A stretch of 38,808 nt of DNA, from positions 1 to 38,808 of the forward strand of contig NZ_CACWPP010000022.1 of the NCBI RefSeq assembly GCF_902762735.1. Direction: 5' to 3'. Of the stretch, positions 7,058 through 14,301 are shown piece by piece (positions within the stretch are counted from its first letter, which is position 1; each line of letters begins with the position of its first letter). Position numbers and translations under genes: made by a program. Below the pieces are notes generated by a model. It saw only the letters and a list, made by a program, of their open reading frames with translations. It ran no database searches and was not told the DNA's origin. This DNA comes from an uncultured Ruminococcus sp. (GTDB lineage Bacteria; Bacillota; Clostridia; Oscillospirales; Ruminococcaceae).

Positions 7058-7937
7058 AGAAGTCCTCTCCGCCGTTTTTGGTCAGGCTGACCTGCGGCTT
7101 GTTTTCGGTATTCTGCTGCCCCTCAGCCTGCGGGTATACGTTCTGCATGGGGTACTGCTGTTCGGGCGGGACAGGTGCATAAGCTGTAAACTGCGGCTGA
7201 CCGTACTGCGCATGTCCGTAATTCGGCTGAGCATATTGCGGCTGTCCGTAAGCAGGCTGACCGTATTGCGGCTGTCCGTAAGCGGGCTGAGCATATTGCG
7301 GCTGTCCGTAAGCAGGCTGACCATATTGCGGCTGTCCGTAAGCTGGCTGACCGTATGGCGGCTGTCCGTAAGCGGGCTGTGCAAACTGTGGGGGCATCAC
7401 GCCGTAGCCGTATATCGGCATGGGACCTTTTATTGCCTCTACTCTGTTTTTGATAGCCATGACTATCTGCGGGGCGTTGGTGATGTGGGGGAATGTCAGC
7501 ATGGTGTTGGGCAGGTAAAGTTCGACAGTATCGCCGTTGAGACTGCTGAACACGTTCGGCTTTACCCTGATGTTCATTATGGCTTCGTAGGGAAGTTCGG
7601 TGGGCACGGGAGGGGCGCTGCGCTTTGCGGGCTTGGCACCGTAGATGATGCAGTTTTCCTCAGATACCAGTATAGTATTACGCGCCTTATTTTTAAAGTC
7701 TATCTGCACTGCAAACCCTGCTATGGCGGGGAATGATGCCACGAACAGGAAAAATATCACCTCAGCTATACCGTCCAGATAGACGACAGCCATTATGATC
7801 GGTATGAGAAAGACCGCCGCTATCATCCACATCGCAACTGCGCCGCCCGAAAATTTCGGCTTTGACTCGCCTATCACCGTACTGTTCGGCATATTCTGCA
7901 TACCCTGCATGTTCGGGACGTTTTCGTTATTGTTCAA
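7050..7937 (-). CDS. Membrane protein with YGQP-repeat cytoplasmic tail
   Basis: This 295-residue protein is of unknown function. It has a polar N-terminus rich in Asn and Met (1-30), then two hydrophobic segments (about 34-56 and 60-78) likely to span the membrane as a hairpin. Residues 85-165 form a beta-rich domain that could be a bacterial PH-like fold. The tail has about 17 copies of a Tyr-Gly/Ala-Gln-Pro motif, then a charged end. The start is TTG at 7937, supported by GGAGG 7 nt upstream and by the 4-nt TTGA overlap with the aroK stop. The tail is encoded by 30-bp tandem repeats, so its length may vary between strains. Similar P/Q/Y-rich tails on small membrane proteins are common in Firmicutes; no specific role can be given. 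Confidence 0.8.
   Translation of the reverse strand: MNNNENVPNMQGMQNMPNSTVIGESKPKFSGGAVAMWMIAAVFLIPIIMAVVYLDGIAEVIFFLFVASFPAIAGFAVQIDFKNKARNTILVSEENCIIYGAKPAKRSAPPVPTELPYEAIMNIRVKPNVFSSLNGDTVELYLPNTMLTFPHITNAPQIVMAIKNRVEAIKGPMPIYGYGVMPPQFAQPAYGQPPYGQPAYGQPQYGQPAYGQPQYAQPAYGQPQYGQPAYGQPQYAQPNYGHAQYGQPQFTAYAPVPPEQQYPMQNVYPQAEGQQNTENKPQVSLTKNGGEDFYG
7201..7380 (-). repeat. 30-bp tandem repeat coding for the YGQP tail
   Basis: Six consecutive 30-bp units start at 7201, 7231, 7261, 7291, 7321 and 7351, each encoding two Q/A-Y-G-Q-P-like motifs. A 60-bp higher-order unit is visible in the middle, since 7231-7290 and 7291-7350 are nearly identical. This indicates recent duplication of a two-unit block. 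Confidence 0.9.
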
Positions 7938-8467
7938 TGCTGTTCCTCCGTATCTTTTGTTTCTCTTATGAACTTCTTGTACAGCCGTTCTATCTTTACG
8001 GCTATTACCAGCGGCGGGTAGCCGCCCGCTATGGTGAAGTGTGAATGCGCCTGATATTTCGGGTGTCTGTCATCGAACCTTGCTTTAAGCTGTTCGCGGG
8101 TGGAACTTGCCGCTATGGGGCGGTGAGGGTCGTCCTTTATCCTGTCATAGCAGGTGTTGAAATCGGTGTCGATGAACACCACCATGCCTGCATTTTTTGC
8201 AGTTTCGCCGTTCAGGTCGGAAAGCAGAGCGCCGCCGCCTGTTGCCACGATGCCGCCTATATCCCTGAAAGCCGCCAGCGCCTGCGTTTCCTTTTCGCGG
8301 AAGTACGGCTCGCCTTTTTTCTCAAATATTTCGGGTATGGACATGCCCTCCTGTTCCTCTATGTAGTCATCGAGGTCTATGCACTGACATTTCAGCCTTT
8401 TTGCGGCTATCCTGCCGACTGTGCTTTTACCGCAGCCCATAAAGCCGCACAAAAATATGGGTCTCAT
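7934..8467 (-). CDS. aroK: Shikimate kinase
   Basis: This 177-residue P-loop kinase phosphorylates shikimate at the 3-hydroxyl in the chorismate pathway. The Walker A motif is GFMGCGKSTVG (residues 8-18). The shikimate-binding region has DLDDYIE (about 32-38) and the catalytic/binding set GGGALL (about 77-82). The lid Arg lies in DPHRPIA. The length is standard. It starts 13 bp after the esterase stop and overlaps the next gene by 4 nt, so it is embedded in an operon with genes of unrelated function. No other aromatic-amino-acid genes are nearby. Confidence 0.96.
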   Translation of the reverse strand: MRPIFLCGFMGCGKSTVGRIAAKRLKCQCIDLDDYIEEQEGMSIPEIFEKKGEPYFREKETQALAAFRDIGGIVATGGGALLSDLNGETAKNAGMVVFIDTDFNTCYDRIKDDPHRPIAASSTREQLKARFDDRHPKYQAHSHFTIAGGYPPLVIAVKIERLYKKFIRETKDTEEQH

Positions 8468-8480
8468 AGTATCGCCTTCC

Positions 8481-9569
8481 TTATTTCCAGAGCTTGTCGC
8501 CTTTGCTTGAAAGATATGCTGTCAGTTCGGTCGCCATTTCGTACTGTTCGCTGAGTCTCGGGTGACCCGGTGTAGCCCTGCCGCTTCGCTTGAATGTGAA
8601 GTGGCTTACCCTCTCATCGGCGAGTTCATTTGCTATCTCGTCTATCGCCTTATCCCATTCGGGGTCATGGTTGAGGACTGTCAGCGTCAGCACGAAGTCT
8701 GCGCGGGGGTACTTTGCCATAAGGTCTTTTATGATGTCCTTGTAACGCTCTTTCCAGCGTGTGCGGAAAGCGGGGTCGTTTATATCGGGGTCGCCGTCAG
8801 CTTCGTTGTGCTGGTCGTTCTGTCCCACTGCGAAGATTACCACATCGGGTATGTACGCCGAGAAGTCCCAGTCGGTATAGCCCTTTTCGCCATCGGGGAA
8901 ATAGAACAGCTTGTTATAGGCAGTTTCCATGCCGATGAAGTTCGGGGCATGATACCAGCCTGTATTATCGAATATGGCGATACCTCCCTGTGCGGTATCG
9001 TTCAGCTGTGCGCCCAGATTTCTTGCGGTTATGGCGGCATAGCTGTGCCATGCGTTGTCGTATATGCCCTCAGTGTTTTCGGGGTCGCTGCTGCCCACGC
9101 AGTCCATAGCTTCAACCACTGCGCCCGCCGACACCGAGTCGCCGAAGCACTCTATCTTGCGTGTCGGGAGTTTCGGCGCGTCAAGCACCTCACCGCCCTC
9201 GTCAATGACAAAACCGAAGAATTTGAAGTAATGTGAAGCGTCCTGACGTTTGAAGAGTATTATCTCATGTTCGCCGTCTTCCAGACCCTCAGCCAGCGGG
9301 ACGATATACTCTTTCTCCCATTCATCGGCAGTGCCGAAGTCAGCCCTGCCCTCTTTGCCGTCTATCAGGAAGCCCAGCGACATCTTATTGAAAAAGCGCT
9401 TGTTGAACAAAGCCGCGCTCACGGAAGTTCCCGTGAAGCGCATGCGCACATTTGAGCCCGCCCACACGAACGCGGGGGCAGTCCTGTCCGAAAAGTCTAT
9501 CCTGCCCATGTATGACATCTTGTCATCGGCAGTTATCAGTTTTTTGCCTGCGGGTATTTTTATATCCAT
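8481..9569 (-). CDS. SGNH-type carbohydrate esterase, CE2-like, without signal peptide
   Basis: This 362-residue protein has the two-domain plan of family CE2 esterases. An N-terminal jelly-roll (about 1-125) is followed by an SGNH/GDSL hydrolase domain. The nucleophile Ser lies in FGDSVSAG (about residues 142-149), block III is VGQNDQ, and the catalytic His is in GHPRLSEQYEMA near the C-terminus. Known CE2 enzymes remove acetyl groups from xylo- or manno-oligosaccharides at O-6. This one has no export signal, so it probably acts in the cytoplasm on imported acetylated oligosaccharides. It is first in the operon, behind a strong promoter, with GGAGG before the ATG. The exact substrate cannot be read from sequence. 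Confidence 0.85.
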   Translation of the reverse strand: MDIKIPAGKKLITADDKMSYMGRIDFSDRTAPAFVWAGSNVRMRFTGTSVSAALFNKRFFNKMSLGFLIDGKEGRADFGTADEWEKEYIVPLAEGLEDGEHEIILFKRQDASHYFKFFGFVIDEGGEVLDAPKLPTRKIECFGDSVSAGAVVEAMDCVGSSDPENTEGIYDNAWHSYAAITARNLGAQLNDTAQGGIAIFDNTGWYHAPNFIGMETAYNKLFYFPDGEKGYTDWDFSAYIPDVVIFAVGQNDQHNEADGDPDINDPAFRTRWKERYKDIIKDLMAKYPRADFVLTLTVLNHDPEWDKAIDEIANELADERVSHFTFKRSGRATPGHPRLSEQYEMATELTAYLSSKGDKLWK

Positions 9570-9622
9570 TTTTATATCCTCCGTTTTATGATCCGTTTCT
9601 CCGCGGCAAAGCGGATATTCAT

Positions 9623-9652
9623 ATTATATAATGTACAATGCCATTCTGTCAA
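9623..9652 (-). promoter_or_regulatory. Promoter of the esterase-aroK-trmK operon
   Basis: Minus strand TTGACA (9647-9652), 18-nt spacer, TATAAT (9623-9628): both boxes are perfect. The start of translation is about 50 bp downstream. Confidence 0.85.
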
Positions 9653-9682
9653 GGGCTTTTTTGACCGAATGGAAAATTATAC

Positions 9683-9714
9683 AAAAAGGCTGACACCCGT
9701 GCGGGGCATCAGCC
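9683..9714 (-). terminator. Terminator of the polysaccharide operon
   Basis: Minus-strand stem GGCTGA...TCAGCC with an inner CCC/GGG pair and G-T wobbles, then TTTTTG, 13 bp after the stop codon of the last operon gene. Confidence 0.88.
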
Positions 9715-9726
9715 TGTGAACATTTC

Positions 9727-10887
9727 CTATTTCTTGCAGGAGATGATAATATCGCAGATAATATCCACCTGTTCTGCGGTGAGGTCTGCATAGAGGGGCA
9801 GTGTCAGCACTCTCCTGCTTATATCCAGCGCCACAGGAGTTTCAGCGGCATCGTACTTGCCTGCAAAGCACTCGAAAGTGTTGGTCAGCGGGTAGAAATA
9901 CTTTCTCGCGAAGATGTTGTGAACTGCCAGTTCGTCAAAGACTTCATCGCGGCCGCAGCCGAACTTTTCAGCATCAAATACAGCGGGCAGATAAGCGTAA
10001 TTGGGCTTGACATCTTTGCCCGTCTTGTTTAGTCTTACGCCCTCGATATTATCGAGTCTTTCGTGATAACGCTCGACAACTGCCCTGCGCTTTGCTATCT
10101 CTTCATCTACGTGGCGCAGGTTGCAAAGTCCCATAGCCGCGCAGAATTCGTTCATCTTGGCATTAGCGCCCACCGACTCGACTATTTCGGGACCGTGTAT
10201 GCCGAAGTTTTTCAGGTTGTATATCTTGTCGCCGAAAGCCTGATCCTTAAAGCACACCGCGCCGCCCTCAATTGTGTTGAACACCTTTGTTGCGTGGAAG
10301 CTGAAGCAGGAAACATCGCCGAAAGAGCCTATTCCCTGCCCCTTGTAGCTCTCGCCGAAAGTGTGTGCCGCATCGTATATGACTTTCAGACCGTACTTGT
10401 CAGCTATGCGCTGTATCTCTTCGATATTGCACACGTTGCCGTAAACATGCACAGGCACTATGGCGGAAGTCTTGTCGGTTATCAGCGACTCCAGCTTTGT
10501 CACATCTATGGTGAAGTCATCGGGGTCAATATCGCAGAAAACAGGTGTCAGCCCATTCCTGACGATTGCGTGGGTGGTGGAAGCGAACGTGAAAGGCGTG
10601 GTTATGACCTCACCTGTCAGCCCAAGTGCCTGCATGGTAAGTTCCAGCGCCATGTGACCGTTGGTCAGCAGGTCTATCTTCTCAACGCCCAGATAGCTTT
10701 TCAGTTCTTCCTGAAATTTTTTGTGCTTGGGACCCATGTTGGTCAGCCAGCGGGTGTCCCAGATGTCCTTTATCTCTTCGCAGTATTCCTCATAATCGGG
10801 CATTGATGAACGTGTCACCAGTATCTTGCCTGTCACGAATTTATCTATCATGCCCGTATAGTTCTTGTCATTTGAGTTCATTTGCAT
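9727..10887 (-). CDS. DegT/DnrJ/EryC1/StrS-family PLP aminotransferase
   Basis: This 386-residue enzyme belongs to the family that converts keto-sugar nucleotides into amino sugars (the VioA, PglE and ArnB group). Lys201 in SFHATKVFNTIEGG should form the Schiff base with PLP, and Asp172 in YDAAHTFGE should pair with the pyridine nitrogen. The substrate is probably a dTDP- or UDP-4-keto-6-deoxy sugar; a dTDP-4-keto intermediate is made by rfbB elsewhere in the window. It is the last gene of the polysaccharide operon and overlaps the upstream ATP-grasp gene by 20 nt. GGGAG lies 5 nt before the ATG at 10887; the ATG two codons later is also possible. An aminotransferase beside ATP-grasp ligases suggests the new amine may be acylated. 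That link is inference. Confidence 0.9.
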   Translation of the reverse strand: MQMNSNDKNYTGMIDKFVTGKILVTRSSMPDYEEYCEEIKDIWDTRWLTNMGPKHKKFQEELKSYLGVEKIDLLTNGHMALELTMQALGLTGEVITTPFTFASTTHAIVRNGLTPVFCDIDPDDFTIDVTKLESLITDKTSAIVPVHVYGNVCNIEEIQRIADKYGLKVIYDAAHTFGESYKGQGIGSFGDVSCFSFHATKVFNTIEGGAVCFKDQAFGDKIYNLKNFGIHGPEIVESVGANAKMNEFCAAMGLCNLRHVDEEIAKRRAVVERYHERLDNIEGVRLNKTGKDVKPNYAYLPAVFDAEKFGCGRDEVFDELAVHNIFARKYFYPLTNTFECFAGKYDAAETPVALDISRRVLTLPLYADLTAEQVDIICDIIISCKK

Positions 10888-12145
10888 CGTATCTCCCTAT
10901 CAGCATATTTTTACCGTTTTCGTCAAGGACTTTTACGGTGCTGTAAATTTTATCTATCGTGCGGATAAGCTCCTGCCTGTCGTCCGAGCAAAGGTAGATG
11001 CGCCCGAACACCTGCGAATAATCCGCAAGCCGTGTACAAACAGTACCCTCGCGCATTTTTTGTGAAACGTAGATGACGCATTTCTCGCGGCTTATCTCGT
11101 CCAGCCCGCTGATGCTTGTGACAGTGCCCTTTGTGGCGAGCAGTGTTATCGTAACGCCGTGTTTTGCAAGGCGCGGAACGTCTTTTTCATTGATAAGAGC
11201 GTCATCGCCCATCGTACCTGTCAGCGCGTGGCGTATCATCATCTGCACAACGTTCATGCCGTTGATGAAGTCTGAATAATGGAAGGAAAGCGAGCCTTCG
11301 AGCCTGAAACCGAGATCCACGCAGACGAAACTGCCGTTTTTCATCTTGCCCTGCATCAGCGCACAGCCGTTCTGCATGCCCAGTGAGCGGAAAACTTCTC
11401 TGAACTGTCTGTCCTGCTTTTCCATAAAGCCCTCAAGATATTTGGAGGGGTAGACATTCCCGACAGCCTGTTTTATCATGCCGCCGCCGAAGCCGAAATC
11501 TACCATTATCCTGTCAAGCGAGTTTGAAAGTGTTGCTGTGCCGTTGTGTATGGTATAGAAAAAGACAGGTTCATATCTCGGATCGTCGCCATCGAGGAAT
11601 TCCTCGATGATCGCTCTGCCGCTTACGGAACTATTGCAGGCGGCTTCGTATGCCCTGTTCAGTTCATCGCGGTCCTTGCAGACGGATACACCTCTGCTTC
11701 CCGCATTGTCAACGGGCTTGACTATCACGGGGAAAACAATATCTTCATCGTCGATGCTGTATGCGGCAGTTGCAGGTATGCCTGCATTTACGCATGCCTC
11801 GCGGAATTTATCCTTGCTGAATATCACTCCCAGATCGGCACCTTCTGTGTAGCAGTGAAAGCCCATTCTTTTGCAGAGCGCCGTCAGGCATTCGACACGC
11901 CTCTCGCTGTAACCTGCAAGGCAGCCGTCCACATTTCTGTCTCTGCATATCTTTTCCAGCGCGTCCATATCGGACCAGCTTATGTCAAAGGCTTCATCAG
12001 CCGCATACTTTGCGGGTGCAAGTGACCAGTCGGTGTGGTTATCGGTGACTATGGTGTACACGCCCAGCTTTTTTGCTTCGTTAACTATCTCTGTCTCGGT
12101 GGCAGTCGCGCCGAGTATCAGCAGTTTTTTACCTTTAAGCTCCAT
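10868..12145 (-). CDS. ATP-grasp ligase (carbamoyl-phosphate-synthase-like), second of two
   Basis: This 425-residue protein has an N-terminal Rossmann-like pre-ATP-grasp domain (KKLLILGATATETEIV at about 6-21). Its ATP-grasp core includes VFPVIVKPVDNAGSRGVSV, where Lys binds ATP and the Gly-rich loop covers the phosphates. Where the usual metal-binding motif has a P-R-x-G-G-N pattern it reads LGFRLEGSLSFHY, so the acidic ligands may be arranged differently. ATP-grasp enzymes of this type activate a carboxylate as an acyl phosphate and join it to an amine or thiol. In a polysaccharide operon, amidation of an amino sugar or attachment of an amino acid is plausible. It shares one base (TAATG) with the preceding gene and overlaps the following aminotransferase. 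Confidence 0.85.
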   Translation of the reverse strand: MELKGKKLLILGATATETEIVNEAKKLGVYTIVTDNHTDWSLAPAKYAADEAFDISWSDMDALEKICRDRNVDGCLAGYSERRVECLTALCKRMGFHCYTEGADLGVIFSKDKFREACVNAGIPATAAYSIDDEDIVFPVIVKPVDNAGSRGVSVCKDRDELNRAYEAACNSSVSGRAIIEEFLDGDDPRYEPVFFYTIHNGTATLSNSLDRIMVDFGFGGGMIKQAVGNVYPSKYLEGFMEKQDRQFREVFRSLGMQNGCALMQGKMKNGSFVCVDLGFRLEGSLSFHYSDFINGMNVVQMMIRHALTGTMGDDALINEKDVPRLAKHGVTITLLATKGTVTSISGLDEISREKCVIYVSQKMREGTVCTRLADYSQVFGRIYLCSDDRQELIRTIDKIYSTVKVLDENGKNMLIGRYDANELK

Positions 12146-13101
12146 TACAGAACTCCTTCTTCTTTAAGTTTTGTCAGTATATACCCCATATCTTCAATGT
12201 CATATCTCTGGTCAATGGGCAGGGGGACTATATTTTTCGCATAGTCGTATTCAAGGCTGTTTTCGTCACAGCATTCAAACACATCTCCCCAGAGTGTGGG
12301 CACGAATATCTTAGCCTCACACAGCGCCTTTTTGACCTCAGCGCCGTTTTCAAGGTACAGCGGGTACATGAAAGCCCCCTCAGGCACTGTCAGCGTCAGT
12401 TTATTTATGCCGCCCAGCCTGTCATGCAGGTATGTGAAATTCTCCGTCCTGCGGGCGATGATGCGCTCGTAATCAAAAGACCTCAGCAGGTCTTTTGTCA
12501 GCTTTGACATGCGCTTTATCGGTTCACCCGCGAAAAACTTATTGTTATCGGCAGACTCTTTATAAAACTCGCCCGCATTTCTTTCATATCTGCCCATTAT
12601 GTAATGTATGCGCTCGAAGGATTCATCTGCGGGCAGTTCAACGTCAAGCCTTTTGTCGGTATAGAGAAATGCACCGTCGGGCACACCGAAAAACTTGCGG
12701 CAGGTATATATCGTGTCAACATTTTTGACAGGGGGGAGAAAATAGCTTTGTGCGTTGTCAAATATCACCCGCCCGAACTTCTGTTTGTAAGCGGCGGCTT
12801 CATCATTTGTCAGCTGACCGTAGTAGTTTACGATATACAGCCATTCATCGTCGGCAAGTGCAAGATCACCGACGGGTCTGAAAGCCGAGTCGATGTGGTA
12901 GAATGTTGTATCGACCCCGTATCTCGCGCAGACATCCTTCACCGAACTGCACAGAAAATACGGCAGTTTTATCCGCTTTATGCCGCAGGCTTCGATAAGG
13001 TAAGCAAGGCAGTTCCTGCCGCAGTTCAGCCTTAACGCGCCCTCGTGGAAAAGCGTGCCGTGATAGCTCTCAAATTCGATATATCCGCCTATCTCTTTCA
13101 T
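12145..13101 (-). CDS. Short PLP-fold (DegT-like) protein
   Basis: This 318-residue protein looks like a reduced DegT-family member (usual length about 370-400). GRNCLAYLIEACGIKRIKLP aligns with the substrate-loop and first PLP region. Asp115 in VIFDNAQ matches the PLP-nitrogen Asp. Lys136 in CRKFFGVPDGAFLY matches the Schiff-base Lys, with 'G-x-PDGA' in place of 'GDGG'. The active-site residues therefore seem present, although the N-terminal arm and parts of the C-terminal domain are short. It starts immediately after the stop codon of the first ATP-grasp gene (TAA-ATG) and shares a base with the second, so the three are made together. It could be an aminotransferase, a dehydratase or a different PLP enzyme. 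Confidence 0.72.
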   Translation of the reverse strand: MKEIGGYIEFESYHGTLFHEGALRLNCGRNCLAYLIEACGIKRIKLPYFLCSSVKDVCARYGVDTTFYHIDSAFRPVGDLALADDEWLYIVNYYGQLTNDEAAAYKQKFGRVIFDNAQSYFLPPVKNVDTIYTCRKFFGVPDGAFLYTDKRLDVELPADESFERIHYIMGRYERNAGEFYKESADNNKFFAGEPIKRMSKLTKDLLRSFDYERIIARRTENFTYLHDRLGGINKLTLTVPEGAFMYPLYLENGAEVKKALCEAKIFVPTLWGDVFECCDENSLEYDYAKNIVPLPIDQRYDIEDMGYILTKLKEEGVL

Positions 13102-14301
13102 TTACTTCAAAACCACCCTGATGTGCTTTTTCATGCTGTTCATTATTTCGTACATTTCCTGTTCGCTGTCAAAACTCAGGAATATTATGCCCATCGCCTT
13201 AGCCGCGTTGTCGAAATGTTCTATCCTGTCGCCCTGCTTGTTGTAGATGCATTTTTTGAAGATATGCTTTTCAAGCGTTTTGGAAAACTCGATGTCCTCG
13301 AATATGCCGTCGCTGTCGGAATGCAGTACATAAGTAGCGCAGTAAGGGAGCTTCAGCTCGGGCTTTATCACCAGCGGTTCGCCCATAGCGCATTTTACCG
13401 ACATTTCGACAATATCAATGCCAAAGATACAGCTGAGCTGAATGGGTATCATGTTGCCGCCTGCTCTCGGTCCCACGTCTATCGGGTACACTTTGCCGCT
13501 TTTGTCTATGACCAGTTCAACATTCATAGCGCCGCTGACTATGCCCAGCTTAGTGACCATATCCTGCAATACAGCCTTTACCTTTTCGAGGTCATCAGCG
13601 TCCAGCAGTACAGGGTACATTTTGCCTGAGGGTACAAGGGGAAAATCCGCATTCTCGCGAAAACAGTTCATCAGTCCCCAGACAGCCACTTTTCCGTCAT
13701 AAACGAAAATATCGCCGCCGATGAGATAGGGGTGTTTCTTTTCTATAAAGCGTTCAGCGATGATCTCACCGCACCTTGAAAATGAAAATGCCAGGTCGAT
13801 AGCCTGTTCGATGCCATCGGCGCTTTGCAGTATGGTAACGCCCTTGCTGCCCGATGAATCGACGGGCTTCATAATTATGGGGTAATCAAATGCCGCACTG
13901 TCGGCAAGCGCCGCCGCCTTGTCGGTATATCCCTTTGCTGTGGGACATTCAAAGCCGTTTTCTGCCAGAAAAGTCCTGAACTTATCCTTATTGCACAGAA
14001 TATCCACAGCCGTGTAAGGATTTGTCGGCAGACCCAGCGTTTGTGCGACATAAGCCGCCGTAGGTGCGGCGGGGTCGGATGCATAAGCTATGACACCGTC
14101 GATATTTTCAGCTTTTGCGACCTCAAGCACAGCCTCTTTGTCGGTGGTGCTTACAAGGTAGAATTTGTCGCAGACATACTGTCCCGGATTATCGGGGAGG
14201 TAATCGCACACCACCGTGTAATAGCCCAGACGCTTTGCCGTTTCTATTGCAATTATCTGCTGTGCCGAACCGCCCAGCATCAGAATTTTTTTCAATCTCA
14301 T
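13102..14301 (-). CDS. ATP-grasp ligase, first of two
   Basis: This 399-residue protein has the pre-ATP-grasp nucleotide-fold start KKILMLGGSAQQIIAIETAK. The ATP-grasp core has DYPIIMKPVDSSGSKGVTI (about residues 140-158) and a canonical metal-ligand motif IDVGPRAGGNMIP (about 268-280). It is a clearer, probably fully active relative of the other ATP-grasp protein of this operon. The start overlaps the wzx stop by 4 nt (ATGA) and its stop abuts the next ATG. Family knowledge predicts carboxylate-amine ligation with ATP hydrolysed to ADP. The acceptor is unknown, but placement right after the flippase gene in a glycan operon suggests modification of a sugar or its carrier-bound repeat unit. 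Confidence 0.87.
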   Translation of the reverse strand: MRLKKILMLGGSAQQIIAIETAKRLGYYTVVCDYLPDNPGQYVCDKFYLVSTTDKEAVLEVAKAENIDGVIAYASDPAAPTAAYVAQTLGLPTNPYTAVDILCNKDKFRTFLAENGFECPTAKGYTDKAAALADSAAFDYPIIMKPVDSSGSKGVTILQSADGIEQAIDLAFSFSRCGEIIAERFIEKKHPYLIGGDIFVYDGKVAVWGLMNCFRENADFPLVPSGKMYPVLLDADDLEKVKAVLQDMVTKLGIVSGAMNVELVIDKSGKVYPIDVGPRAGGNMIPIQLSCIFGIDIVEMSVKCAMGEPLVIKPELKLPYCATYVLHSDSDGIFEDIEFSKTLEKHIFKKCIYNKQGDRIEHFDNAAKAMGIIFLSFDSEQEMYEIMNSMKKHIRVVLK

